From assembly GCF_021730395.1 (NCBI RefSeq), contig NC_069376.1, forward strand, positions 14,479,001 through 14,543,000: a DNA stretch of 64,000 nucleotides. The letters are read 5' to 3'. This DNA is from Mercenaria mercenaria. Its lineage: Eukaryota; Mollusca; Bivalvia; Venerida; Veneridae. A program made the position numbers and the translations under genes. Under the pieces are notes generated by a model, which saw only the letters and a program-made list of their open reading frames with translations, was not told the DNA's origin and did not search any database. Below are positions 36,733 to 48,699 of the stretch, piece after piece. Each line of letters opens with the position of its first letter. Position 1 is the first letter of the stretch.

Positions 36733-38564
36733 TATATAAAATAAAAATATATATCTGTATGCATGCTTGCAGTTTATATAAAAAGTCACTGACCAGAACT
36801 GCAAAATTGTACAAATACGGCGTTGTTGTCAGAAAACAAGATCCATGTCTAAATGTAAGTTATACCGTCATAGCACAAATTGACATTTACAAAAGGACTA
36901 AAATTTTTGTGCAGCAAATCAACGAATTTTCCGGGTTTTTTTTTTCGGATGGGAAATGGAACATGGAACTGGGCTTGTATATTTTCCCTTTGTGTATTAT
37001 TGATCTTGTAGTATACTAAAGGATAGGATATAAAATATCAAATGTAACTTTCTTTCTGGTCTCGTGCCAGTGTTTTTACCAGGCAAAATTGTGTGTTGAA
37101 CTTCTAACCAGTCGATAGCACAAAATATTGACCAGTGATTTCTATAAGAAACTGTCAATTATACAAATTATAAAATAGATACATTTCTTGAAAGACATGC
37201 ATATAAGTACAAGTTTAAAGTACAAATAGCGATAATGGTTTTAGAGTTTTGATTCTGTCATGATATCTTAATCTTAAACTATAGTGTGTGATATTATTTC
37301 AATCTTAAACTGAAATTGCTCTGAGACTCTAAGCTTAGAACAATAAAATCAAATCGACCGAGAGCGGCATGTGAGTGTTTACTCAAGTGAAAAGATTTTG
37401 ACTAAACTTTTAAAATCCAACGCATGTAAATATTTGAATAAATTGTTATAACGAATGAAGTCTATTTTCAATATTCTTCAAGTATATTTTATTGTCCGGT
37501 TTATTTTAGGTATGTTAAAGAAGTTATTGCTCAATTGTCGTTTTCTTAATCTGTTATATCTTTAACCGTCAGTCGAACGAATATATACTTTAACTGAGCC
37601 GCGCCATGAGAAAACCAACGTAGTGGCTTTGCGATGATGCGCCATATTTTTTTCTCATATCACGCCCCATTCCTCACATTTTCAAATGCGACATATCTGT
37701 GTGTGTCCGAGAAGTAATGGAACTGTTTAAGGCTGAATAGATACTTTATCGTTTAAGGTGTCTACTTTACTGAATAATTGTGAATTTATAATAACGACTT
37801 GTGATGACATATGACGTAATAGTTTTATGCATGCAGAACTGATTGTATAAAAAGTTCAATGTTCAGTTTTTTTCTCTCTCTAAAATCCGTTAGACTGACA
37901 TGTCTGATACACTGTTTTATTCGCGAGTTCCTGATAACATTAATCATCAGTGGGAAGATATCATTCGCAAACTATAATTTTCACGGTTATGGATCATGTT
38001 GAGCATCTTGAGACAATAATCAAAACATATTTTGGCACAGTGCGTTTCGCGTTACAAAATAATATTTGAGCATACTCTTTTCTAATCACGGCAGTTAAGA
38101 GTTTGTTTTCTTAAGGTTTTATACAAAAGGGCATTTTCTGTAAGTCTAGTTCACATTTAAATGATTTACAAACAATAAAAGACGGTCTTTTCATAGAATT
38201 ATAATAATTAATTATACCTCACTTTTGTCTACAATGATAAAATCCCATTACAGTACCCGAGAAAGAAATATTTTGACCATCAGAACCATTTTTAACCTTT
38301 TTGACACGTGACCAAGCGAAAGTGACTGTCAGGTCATGTGACCACTCTGATATTTTGAATGTCAAATAAGGGCAAATAACTGCTTCAATTTTTTTGCCAA
38401 ATCATAAAATGATTGCCTTCCTTGTACACATAGTATATAATGACGTCACCATTCAATGTGTACACAGGCGATTACCGCGCTAAAGAGGAAACAGTTGAAT
38501 TAAATAAATTAAAAACATTTTTAACTTTATTATGTGCTTACTTTTGTTCGGTATAATAAAATAA
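36733..38564. other. No gene recognised; half MITE at 37593
   Basis: Bases 37593-37646 (GAGCCGCGCCATGAGAAAAC, then CAACGTAGTGGCTTTGCGA) are one end of the palindromic family found whole at 9.1 and 45.9 kb. The rest is AT-rich and unrecognised. Confidence 0.45.
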
Positions 38565-38705
38565 ATATTATATGGCAGATTGTGTGACATAAATATTGTC
38601 AACTCTCGAAACGGAATGTCACCACCCAGCCTTCGCCTCGGGTGCCATTCTGCCCTCGGGTTGACAATGTCAATGTCACACACGCTGCCATATGATATAT
38701 TTATA
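38565..38705. mobile_element. Palindromic element
   Basis: ATATTATATGGCAGATTGTG and CGAAACGGAATG at the left face their complements at the right (CACACACGCTGCCATATGAT; CCATTCTG). The centre CAGCCTTCGCCTCGGGTG also folds. Its length is about 140 bp and it has no coding role. Confidence 0.65.
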
Positions 38706-38728
38706 ATGCCACTTGTTGTTGATGCAGA

Positions 38729-38799
38729 TGGACATATCCGGTTTGAGGGTAGTTTAAATCGTGAACTATACTTCAAGGAACGGAGAGAAACTATCAAGG
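38729..38799 (+). other. Possible isolated coding exon
   Basis: Between an AG (TGTTGATGCAG) and a GT (ATCAAG then GTATTT) the + strand frame reads DGHIRFEGSLNRELYFKERR followed by ETIK, ending in phase 0. The composition is protein-like, but no partner exon could be joined and no family is recognised. Confidence 0.2.
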
Positions 38800-38829
38800 T
38801 ATTTGATCTTGTTTCGTATTTTACATAAA

Positions 38830-40200
38830 CACTATATAATCAGGGCGAGTATCGTTAGCAGAACAGTCATCTGGCATAGGGGTTGCTAAATGTTTTTGCA
38901 GGCACGGGTAAAATCATCTGAAACGCCAGTCCGGTGTGCAAGAAAGGATATTCTCATGTTCTCTACGCTTTTTTTCTTTCGTTATATCAAATAAGACCAT
39001 ACTGCATTTTGCAAAGGTCAGTACATAAGTAAAATAGTAAAAATGATTTATTTCATCGCTTGCAATCACTTTCAGCGTTGGTTTAAACGTCAAAATAGTG
39101 ACAAAATAATTACATTGAAGGATATTTTGTATTACTACACAGAAATGTTCCTCGTGGTTATACGCATGACTCAAGTTTGTCAGTCAAAGTTCAAGGTCAT
39201 CATTGTAGGTCAAGTAAAATTCTTTCCGCCTTATAACATTTATGTGCATTAGTCGATTGTCTTAGCACTGCACGCAAATATTCCCTATGATGAGACAATG
39301 TGTCTCGAACGTGATCTTTACTTGTATGTTAAGGCTACAAAGTAAAACTAATTTTGCTTTTTAGTTCCTAATTGCCTTGAAGTATTTTTAATATTAATAA
39401 TTGCCAGCAAACACAAGGTACTAACTCTTATAAAGTTTTAAAGGTAGTAGCTTGTTTAAATCACGTTTGGGTCTGGCTTCCTTGCCAACATCAGAAGTGT
39501 TGTTAAAAAGAATAACGTTGCTTGTACTTCGCGATCTTTGGTTGGAAACACCAATACCCGTGCACACAAGAACAAAGCTTTACTTCATAGACTATTTTTG
39601 TCAACCACTAGCGATTTATTGTCTAGCTACATTACTGCTCGGTAAAATTATAAAATCCCTGCATATCAGCATCGACTTAATCTCTCTGAACTTGACGACA
39701 CAGGAAAATGTTAACAAAAACCTCCTATAATGTGAAAATACCACCGGAAGATATTTATGCATTCTTTGGTCCATAGGCTATTGAACTACAAAGCTATGTT
39801 AGTGTATATCAATATGTACAAAAATTAAGGTAATGTAACTCCTTTTATAGGCTAAGAGGTAATTTTAATGCAAATAGAAACGGGACCTCGTCTATTTGTT
39901 TCCAATACTACTTTGTTTAAATTGAACTCTATAAGTTTAGAATTTCCAATATATTGTAATGGAGATGCCATTTTAAATAGTACACTTTGTAAAAAGACGT
40001 GACTCCATCTACAAACGCGAATAAAAAGGCCATTATTTACATCATTATTCGTTTTGTGTGTGTGTGTGCCCGTGATTGAAAATGTGTTTAAGTAGTAAAA
40101 AAAGAAGTTAACAAATAGCCAAATACCGTAAATAAAAATATTAGAGGAAACTTGTTAAACATTTTGTATGATATTCTAACAAGCGTAACGATTTGATATG
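38830..40200. other. No gene recognised
   Basis: AT-rich sequence. Frames at 39043-39252 and 39452-39730 have no known features, and a short TG run lies near 40053-40070. Confidence 0.3.
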
Positions 40201-40204
40201 CGTG

Positions 40205-40650
40205 TAAATACAAGGAGATACGAATTCTCATATGCAAAATCGATCAGAAATTTCCGTACAGGTACGTATTCTCATATGCAATATCGGAAATTTCCGTATA
40301 GGTACTTATTCTCATATGCAATATCGACAACTTCCGTACAAATACGTATTCTCATATGCAAAATCGATCGGAAATTTCCGTACAGGTACGTATTCTCATA
40401 TGCAATATCGGAAATTTCCGTATAGGTACTTATTCTCATATGCAATATCGACAACTTCCGTACAAATACGTATTCTCATATGCAATATTGGCAACTTCCG
40501 TACAAATACGAATTCTCATATGCAAAATCGGTCGGAAATTTCCGTACAGGTACGTATTCCCATTATGCAATATCGGCAATTTCCGTACAGGTACGTATTC
40601 TTATGTGCAATATCGGCAATTTCCATACAAGTGTGCTAAATCGGCATCAA
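40205..40650 (+). repeat. ~41-bp minisatellite with a 124-bp higher-order unit
   Basis: About eleven units of TCTCATATGCAATATCGG plus AAATTTCCGTACAGGTACGT. Unit lengths alternate (about 44, 40, 40 bp), giving a 124-bp trimer; the segment starting at 40232 repeats from 40356. The last part (40651-40740) runs into CGAAATCGCATACGGAAAAC, linking it to the neighbouring 22-bp array. Confidence 0.9.
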
Positions 40651-40740
40651 TCGGCCATAACAGAAAATATCTTTTATGCCGAAATCGCATACGGAAAACT
40701 TCCAATTGAACAGAGAATGCCAATTATTTGGTCATTACGA

Positions 40741-41247
40741 CTCCTTTAACTTAAGAAATCCAATGTTTGGTACGAATCAAAGTTGATGATTTTATTAACA
40801 CACCATTTTAATTCAGGGAGAATATTTATTTAAGCGTAAAATTTACAATATATGAATGTAGTTTGAAAATAGTTAATTTCTGACATTTTCAATCCAGTTT
40901 ATCTACTCTTAAAGCTTATCAGATTTGATTTACTTTAAATTTCAAAACTGCGGCTTAAGACAAATGTAACAATTAATTAATTCAACTGCCTTCGATACAG
41001 TTCAAGTGGAATGTATTATAAAGATGATTATTTATATTTACTAATTACAATAATTGAATAATAATTTTTGTAAACACTACGGAAGCAATTACAGTTACGA
41101 TACATAGTATAGGGATTAATGACCTTTAAAAAGGATTTGAATATGGTAAGTACTAAAACACAATTGTACACTTTCCTCATTATATGAAATATCGTCATAT
41201 CTTATTTATGTATAAATTTATTTATCTATTTATTTTTAGACATTACA
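40741..41247. other. No gene recognised
   Basis: AT-rich sequence with nothing recognised. Confidence 0.3.
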
Positions 41248-41458
41248 GGTCATATGGAGTCTTTCCAGCTGTAATAGCTTAGTAATACCATAGGTGCCCC
41301 CTTTATGATACGGCTTGAGCAGGCACCTAGGCAGAAACACCGATTTTCCGCATTCCAGCTGCTTTCTCAAATAAATGTATTCTACACCAAAATTAAAATT
41401 TTAAACAAATAAGTGAATGAAGTCAGCGACCGTAGTCACTCGACCACGCAGACTCCTC
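41248..41458 (-). mobile_element. SINE family B, diverged - strand copy
   Basis: From GGTCATATGGAGTCTTTCCA at the left to GTCAGCGACCGTAGTCACTC (complement of the tRNA-like head) at the right. It is strongly diverged in the middle (CAGGCACCTAGGCAGAAACA). Confidence 0.6.
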
Positions 41459-41629
41459 CTAAAAGATTGTTTTAGAAATAACAAGCAATATCTGAATAGC
41501 TTAATCATTGTACTGGGATTGTACTGATGACTTTAAACGACTTCAAAAAGCAGAATTACTGCTAGTACACTGTTTTTTTTCAGCGTGAACATTTCTTTCA
41601 ATACTTTGATTGTTTATCCGTATTGACAT

Positions 41630-42265
41630 TCGGCATTTTCCGTTCAGTCAAATATCCTCCGTATGCGATTTCGGCATTCTTCGTATGCGATTTCGGCATA
41701 TTCCGTTTGCGATTTCGGCATTCTCTGTTTGCGATTTTGGCATTCTCTGTTTGCGATTTCGACATGTTCCGTATGCGATTTCGGCATTTTCCGTACACGA
41801 TTTCGGTATTTTCCGTATGCGATTTCGGCATTTTTCGGTACTTTCCGTATGCGATTTTGACATTTTCCGTATGCGATTTTGGCATTTTCCGTACGCGATT
41901 TCGGTACTTTCCGTATGCGATTTTGGTATTTTTCATAGACGATTTCGATATTTTCCTTATGCAATTTCGGCATTCTACGTAATAACTATGCGATTTAAGC
42001 ATTCTCCGTATGCGATTTCTGCATTCTCCGTATGCGATTTCGATTTTTCAGTATGCGATTTCGGCATTCTACGTGTGCGATTTCACTTTTTTACGTAAGC
42101 GATTTCGGCATTTTCCGTACGCGATTTTGGTATTTTCCGTATCCGATTTCGGCATTCTCAATTGCTGTATGTGATTTCGGCATTCTCCGTTTACGATTTA
42201 GGCATTCTTCGTATGTAATTTTGGTAATTTACATATGCGATTTTGGCATTCTCTATATGAGATTT
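41630..42265 (+). repeat. 22-bp minisatellite (GCGATTTCGGCATTTTCCGT)
   Basis: About 28 units of GCGATTTCGGCATTTTCCGT plus AT, with many single-base variants. Three units make 66 bp, so the reading frame cycles through three 22-codon patterns on both strands, which explains the open frames of up to 162 codons here. An inserted non-repeat stretch lies near 41985-41995. Confidence 0.93.
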
Positions 42266-43290
42266 CGCCATCACACGGAAATTGCCGATTATCATAAACG
42301 TTTCACTTTCATTAATTTTAACATGTTTAAGAATGAAAACATATTTTTTGTTCTCGAAACTGTATTTCAGTATACGTTTCATTAGAAAAGTACTACTTGT
42401 CCATTATAACATGAAATATACCACAAATTTAGCATTATATTAAAACAATAATAGACAGTTTAGTGATGCTGTTAGTATGAAATAAAGTTATAATATATAT
42501 ATATATATATATCGTGATAAAAAGAGAGTTTGTTTAACAGAGGGTGAGACAAACACTGTTTTAGTGCCAAGACTTAACATACTGCCCAAAAATAATTTTC
42601 AAAAAATGAGCTTTATTATTAGTTAATAAAATAGCAGCAAATATGACAGTTAAACATCACTAAAGTTTTTAATTTCCTATTAAACAGTGAATATATATAG
42701 AATGATTAAGCGAAAAAGGATATTATTAATAGGAAAACGCGTTATATATGTATCAAATGTTCTATTTAACCCTATCTCTGAGAACCTCCTGTAATTCAAA
42801 GGTCACAGTACCTGATTTTTTTCAAGTACTTTAATAGGAAAATAACAGAACTATCATATTTGTATTTGAAATACTGCACGTGCGATATTGATTATCAATA
42901 TACTGTATAACAAAAGAGTGTGTTCTTTATATTTTACATATTGTTACTTTTTTATACTAAATCCGTAACAAATTTGATCATGCAAGTTAAAGAAACTGCA
43001 TGTCATTCACTTGTACTTTATGAGACTTACAGAAATTCTAAGTTTCTGTGGATATATTTCGTATAGGTTTATACACTACTAAATCCGGTCTGTTTTTATT
43101 TCTATATAAAATGACTTTTTTAAACCATTATTTGACACTTTCTAGAATAATCAATTTCTATAGAGCACTTTTCCTGAACATAACTAATTTATTAATAATT
43201 ATTGGAAATGGGAGAAGTTTACTTTCTGTATAAAAAGGTACCTTTCATTAGATAACCTGGTCTTAATTTACTTCGTTTGGCTTTCTTTAA
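42266..43290. other. No gene recognised; AT microsatellite
   Basis: AT-rich sequence. An (AT)n run lies at about 42491-42512. The frames at 43048-43233 and elsewhere are short and featureless. Confidence 0.35.
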
Positions 43291-43294
43291 TGAC

Positions 43295-43862
43295 TCCCAT
43301 CAGGAGATGAAATTCTTACACAGCCATTTTTATCTAGAATGCGAAAGTAGCCGTAACTTATCGGGACATGAAGTTCTCACGCCGCCATTTTTATCTAGAA
43401 CGCGAAAGGAGCCATCACTTTTCGGAACGTGAAATTCTTACGCTGCCATTTGTATCTAGCATACGATAGGAACATCAATTTCCGGGACATAACAACATTT
43501 TTTTTTTATCTAGTATGTGATGGAAGCATCACTTTTCGGAATGTAAAATCCTTACACCTCCATTTTTATCTAGCATGCCACAGGAGCATCAGTTTTCGGG
43601 GTATAAAATCCTTACACCGCCATATTTATCTAGCATGTGGTGGAAGCATCACTTTCAAGGACATAGAATCCTAACACTGCAATTTTCTATCTAGCATGCG
43701 ACAGGAGCATTATTTTTTGGGACATAAAATTCTTAAGTCGCCATTTTTATCTAGCATGCGACAGGAGCATCATTTTTCGGGATAAAATATTCTCAAGCCG
43801 CCATTTTGTATCGAACATGCGACAGGAGCATCACTTTTCGGGTCATACAATTTTATTAATCC
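43295..43862 (+). repeat. ~60-bp tandem repeat
   Basis: Nine to ten diverged units built on CGCCATTTTTATCTAGCATG, then CGACAGGAGCATCACTTTTC, then GGGACATAAAATTCTTA. Later units are more alike than the first ones. Confidence 0.88.
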
Positions 43863-44314
43863 ATTGTGCAAATCAATCTCATATACGGGTGTATATGGAA
43901 ATTAGTAACCAATCAAATATACACGATGAGTAACAGTTATGTTATATGTAAGGTAATAATATTTGCTTAATGTTTTATTATTTATTTTTCACCCGCGAAA
44001 AATATCTAAAATATAGCATACGTTTCTCTTTTTTACATTTGTACATGTTGTTCAAGTGACTATGACGTTAAAGCTATCTGCATGCAACAACATTCTGTCT
44101 TCGTATAAGTTATGGAACTAAAACTATATTCCGTTCTATTCTATTCGTTAGAAAGTGATTTGGTATTTATTACTGCCAATATACATATCATGTTACCTTA
44201 ACAATGACAGAGCGAAATCACATACGTCAGTCTCCGCTGAACAACTGCTGATATAAGTTTAATATTGTTGCTATGAAGTATTGAGATTAATTCACCGTTT
44301 GATCTGATTTTAAA

Positions 44315-44356
44315 ATGGAAGCACTTCGGTTAATAGCCAAAGGACTTACTGCAGAG
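44315..44356 (+). CDS. Candidate start exon of EF-hand gene 2
   Basis: ATG followed by 13 codons (MEALRLIAKGLTAE), ending GAG and followed by GTAAAA, phase 0. The ending LTAE recalls the LTEEQ that precedes the first EF hand of calmodulin. It is phase-compatible with the next candidate exon at 46151. Because it is short, chance cannot be excluded; transcript evidence is lacking. Confidence 0.35.
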
Positions 44357-44544
44357 GTAAAATTTGTCTTTTTTTGTAGATGCTACCGTGAATAGTGCAA
44401 GTATGTTTGTTTTGATATGATAAAATAGAAGGAGATATGTAATATCATGAGGCAAAATGATACGACTGCATCTGGGTGTGGTTTTATTTTATGTGCACAG
44501 GCTCTCGTCTGCAGCCATTTCAGGTACCGGATTCATAAAGTCAA

Positions 44545-45000
44545 TCAACAAATTACGTATTTTCCTCGTGTGACTTCGGCATTTTCCGGCTTTTACAGAA
44601 AACCATGCGCGCATTTAACTATATTAATGTCCGAAATATGCCGAATTGTCTAAAGGGAATACGTAATCACACGGAAATTGCCGAGTTCCGTTGAATCCGT
44701 AATATCAATAAAAAAAACAAACTGCGTATTCTCCTCGTGCGATTTCGGCATTTTCGGCTTTTTCCGGAAAGCCATGCGCGTGTTGAACTACATTCACGTC
44801 CAAAGAATGTCGAATCGCTTAAAGGGAATACGTAATCGCACAGAAATAGCCGAGTGCCATTGAATCCGTAATATCAGAACAACAAACTGCGTGTTCTCCT
44901 CATGCGATTTCGGCATTTTCGGCTTTTTCCTGAAAGCCATGCGCGTGTTGAACTACATTCACGTCCGAAGAGTGCCGAATTGCCTAACGGAAATATGTAT
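44545..45000 (+). repeat. ~165-bp repeat, about 2.7 copies, related to the 22-bp array
   Basis: Units start near 44556, 44725 and 44885 (TGCGTATTCTCCTCGTGCGA), continue with TTTCGGCATTTTCGGCTTTT and CATGCGCGTGTTGAACTACA, and end with GGGAATACGTAATCGCACGG-type sequence. GCGATTTCGGCATTTTC is the core of the array at 41.6 kb, and TACGTAATC...ACGGAAATTGCCGA resembles the 83-bp array at 4.4 kb. Confidence 0.85.
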
Positions 45001-45905
45001 ATTACTTGGAAATTGCCAAGTTCTATTACATGTCCACATCCTTTAGTCATAATATTATAAATAGCTTATAATCTTTGTCATATATTTCTTTATAAACGCT
45101 TGGCGTGTTTTATCAAAATACATGTAGCATATTCTGCCGTTATAATCATGCCGCGTTTGTTAATCAATACTAGCACTTTGAAAATTGCTGCAATAAAAGA
45201 CAGCAAGACAACAGAAACAAACAAATAGATCTTTTGATTCCAACATTAATAAGCAGGTACAATGAGTAAGCAATTTTATGAACTATGGCATATCTTTGAT
45301 ATGGAGCTTCGTTCATGTTCACACAACTACAATAATAGCATTCTACTTTCGCAAAATAAAATAAACTGGGACAGATTTTATCTGATAACATAGATAAATT
45401 TGGGTAATTTAATTATAACACTTTTAAGGGGTAATTTAATGGTGCATAATATTTTCTAGGAAAATACAAAGCTCTCTGGTCAGAGTAATACGGACATACC
45501 AATAAAAATGATACTTAGAACTCTGGTTCAACAACATATATATATTGCATTTTGTTCCAAGTTTAGTGTTTATATTCTATAGTTCTGTAAACGACAACCT
45601 GTAGAAGTATAAGTTAAGCCGACAGAAATGAATTGTTGTGCGATAAAGGCGGATAAAGATGTAAAATATTATTTAAAACTGTAATTTGTTAAATGCTAAT
45701 TTTTTTATAACTAAGAAGCGTTGGCGACATACGAACAAATGTATAGCAGATATTCTAGAATTAATAAATCGAAAAATCACTACTAAACTTTCATCAGTAA
45801 TATAGTCTTTAACATAATATCTTCAATATACTTTAAGAAATATGACGACGGGGAATAAAAGACATTTGAAATCGATATTTACCATGAAGACAATGGTATT
45901 ATGAG
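45001..45905. other. No gene recognised
   Basis: AT-rich sequence; would be part of the first intron of EF-hand gene 2 if the candidate start exon is real. Confidence 0.3.
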
Positions 45906-46131
45906 ATATGAGCTGTGCCACGAGAAAACCAACATAGTGCATTTGCGATTAGCATGGATCCAGGCCAGACTGGTCAGGATCCATGTTGTTCGCTTTCAAA
46001 GCATATTGCAATTACAGAAACCGTTAGCGAACAGCATGGATCCTGACCAGACTGCGCGGATGCACAGGCTAGTCTGGATCCATGATGGTCGCAAATGCAC
46101 TATATTGGTTTTCTCATGGCGTGGCTCATAT
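45906..46131. mobile_element. Palindromic MITE, full-length copy
   Basis: Ends ATATGAGCTGTGCCACGAGA and TCATGGCGTGGCTCATAT are inverted, and the inner arms around TGGATCCTGACCAGACTGC also fold back. It is the same family as 9113-9381. It ends 20 bp before a candidate exon at 46151. Confidence 0.8.
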
Positions 46132-46150
46132 ATTATTTTTATATTTTCAG

Positions 46151-46199
46151 GCAAGTAGCAAGCGTCTCAAAGATTCACAAGAAAAGACGACGGAGAAAG
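46151..46199 (+). CDS. Candidate second exon of EF-hand gene 2
   Basis: A good acceptor (TTTTTATATTTTCAG) precedes 16 codons reading ASSKRLKDSQEKTTEK plus one base, followed by GTGTGT. The highly charged, Lys/Glu/Thr-rich content differs sharply from the flanking AT-rich DNA. It is phase 0 in and phase 1 out, matching the candidates at 44315 and 57836. It has no recognisable domain and is probably disordered. Confidence 0.35.
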
Positions 46200-46591
46200 G
46201 TGTGTATAAACTTAAAACATTACTTGTTTGGTATCACGGGAGCAAAATAAAGCCAGTACATAAAAATTGATGATACTAGTACACTGGTGTAATAAAGCTT
46301 TGACGCCGACGTCTTTTAAAGTATAGCAGACGTTGGTTAAATTTACTTTTTATTATAGTTAAAGAAAGTTGAATTTTTGACGTTTCAGCAGAAAAAGCTA
46401 GCATGTGATAAAAATAATTACATTATTGACTTGAATTTACTAAGCTCGTAGCCGAGCATTTTATCAATTTGATATCATAATTACTCGTTTAATAAATTCA
46501 ATATGAAAACAACACCCATGTAATATCCTCTATTATGTGACTAAAGAGTAAATGCTTTTAAACAAGAGTCGCACCATTATCTAAAATTACC

Positions 46592-46845
46592 AAGAAATAA
46601 TTTATAGCAAAAGAGTTCTTTAACACTTTTTTTGTACGATGGGCGGTTATACGTCTGACGTGATATTTGTGCGACGTGTCACCGCCCAAGTTTTTAAATA
46701 GTGTTAAAACACAGTTTTCTAGAAATTATTTCGATTCTAATATACCCTTAATCTAAAACAGTAGATAAAATATAGAAGCGCCAACGAAAACTTTACGTGA
46801 CGTCATTCTGTCGTAAGAATGTTTAAACAGAGACAAGCATATTGG
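46592..46845. mobile_element. Hairpin MITE-like element, copy 1
   Basis: It starts AAGAAATAATTTATAGCAAA. Inverted segments flank the middle: TTTAACACT...GGCGGTTATACGTC against GACGTGTCACCGCCCAAG...AGTGTTAAA. A tail follows with GTAGATAAAATATAGAAGCG and GTGACGTCATTCT. The copy at 58071-58388 has the same order of blocks. Confidence 0.7.
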
Positions 46846-46947
46846 TATGATGCATGCAAACTGTGTAACACCCTTTGGAAATAAAATTCCATCCGAACAT
46901 TTATTTCCTATATTTAATGGTTTTAACGTCATAACAACACACTTTAA

Positions 46948-47178
46948 GGTCATATGGTCACCTTCCGCTATTTGATGGCGGAGGAAGGTATCATGTGTCC
47001 CTTAAGGATTATTTCAGGTGTGTCGAGCACATCGGCAAAACCACCGACCTTCCGAAAGGCACCTGGATGATTTCCTTACATGAATAAATTCTATACCAAA
47101 AAGCGAGATTTCGAGACCACGGTGGTGAGGGGCAAGTGATTCGAAGTCAAAGAACTTAACCACTCTTCCACATATATC
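46948..47178 (-). mobile_element. SINE family B, - strand copy
   Basis: From GGTCATATGGTCACCTTCCG through CACCGACCTTCCG and ACCTGGATGATTTCCTTACA to CTTAACCACTCTTCCAC, the complement of a Leu/Ser-type tRNA A-box region (GAGTGGTTAAG). It is more complete than the 41.2 kb copy. Confidence 0.7.
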
Positions 47179-47419
47179 CCTAACCGTTCTACGCGTAATC
47201 AGTTAATGTGAATATGTAAACTACTTAATAGCCGGAACTATTATTGTTTGACGACTTTTAGATGATAAACATATAATGTTTACTTGCACAATGTTTTGAT
47301 GTCGGTTACTTTAAAAGAGAGATCAATTATCCTGTTAGGGCGGAATTCGACTCCAGGCTATAGATTATTCTGCTAAAGCAGCGTCTGTGTCGGCATTGTA
47401 AGATTTTTTCCAGTTGCAG

Positions 47420-48665
47420 AAATGTTCGTACCGATGCTATAAGATTATCAAGCTAGAGAGATGTTCGTATCGATGCTGTAAGATTATCAAGCTAGAGCGA
47501 TGTTCGTATCGATGCTATATGTTTATTTGTTTGTTTTGGGTTTAACGACGTTTTTTCAACAGTATTTCAGTCATGTAACGGCGGGCAGTTAACCTAAACA
47601 GTGTCCCTGGATTCTGTACTAGCACAAACCTGTTCTCCGCAAATAAATGCCAACTTCCCCACATGAATCAGAGGAGGAGGACTAACGATTTCAGACACAA
47701 TGTCGTTTATCAAATAGTCACGGAGAACATACGCCCCGCCCGAGGATCGAACTCACGACCCCGCGATCCGTAGACCAACGCTCTACCTATTGAGCTAAGC
47801 GGGCGGGCATCGATGCTATAAGGTTATCAAGCTTGAGCGATGTTCGTATCGATGCTGTAAGAGTATCAAGCTAGAGCGATGTTCGTATCGATGCCATAAG
47901 ATTATCAAGCTAGAGCGATGTTCGTATCGATGCTATAAGATTATCAAGCTAGAGCGATGTTCGTATCGGTGCCATAAGATTATCAAGCTAGAGCGATGTT
48001 CGTGTCGATGCTATAAGAGTATCAAGCTAGAGCGATGTTCGTATCTATGCTATAAGATTATCAAGCCAGAGCGATGTTCGTATCGATGCTATAAGATTAT
48101 CAAGCTAGAGCGATGTTCGTATCGATGCCATAAGATTGTCAAGCTAGAGCGATGTTCGTATCGATGCCATAAGATTATCAAGCTAGAGCGATGTTTGTAT
48201 CTATGCTATAAGATTATCTGGCTAGAGCGATGTTCGTATCGATGCTATATGATTATCAGGCTAGAGCGATGTTCGGATCTATGCTTTAAGATTATCAGGC
48301 TAGAGCGATCTTCTTATCTATGCTATAAGAGTATCAGGCTAGAGCTATGTTCGTATCGATGCTATAAGATTGTCACGTTAGAGCGATGTTCGTATCTATA
48401 AGATTATCAAGATAGAGCGATGTTCGTATCTATGCTATAAGATTATCAGGCTAGAGCGATGTCCGTATCGATGCTATAAGATTATCAGGCTAAAGCGATG
48501 TTCGTATCGATGCTATAAGATTATCAGACTAGAGCGATCTTCGTATCTATGCTATAAGAGTATCAGGCTAGAGCGATGTTCGTATCGATGCTATAAGATT
48601 GTTACGCTAGAGCGATGTTCGTATCTATAAGATTATCAAGCTAGAGCGATGTTCGTATAGATGCT
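47420..48665 (+). repeat. 39-bp satellite, first subfamily (interrupted by a SINE)
   Basis: About 24 units of GTTCGTATCGATGCTATAAG, then ATTATCAAGCTAGAGCGAT, broken once by the SINE at 47520-47808. Read in the frame that is open further right, each unit carries a TAA (CTA TAA GAT TAT), so this part cannot code in that frame. Confidence 0.93.
47508..47820 (-). mobile_element. tRNA-derived SINE, family A, copy 4, inside the satellite
   Basis: The element proper is 47520-47808 with its tRNA-like head at the right. A 12-bp target duplication ATCGATGCTATA, itself part of a satellite unit, lies at 47508-47519 and 47809-47820. Removing the insert and one duplication restores a normal 39-bp unit. 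Confidence 0.92.
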
Positions 48666-48699
48666 GTTAAATAATCAGTCGAACTGTAATAATCTGCAT

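Noticed and set aside
36663-37019. 118-codon open frame
   Set aside because: It begins inside the arm of the MITE at 36471-36732 and shows no domain.
41598-42385. Cluster of open frames up to 162 codons
   Set aside because: The 22-bp unit cycles through all three frames on both strands, producing overlapping artefacts.
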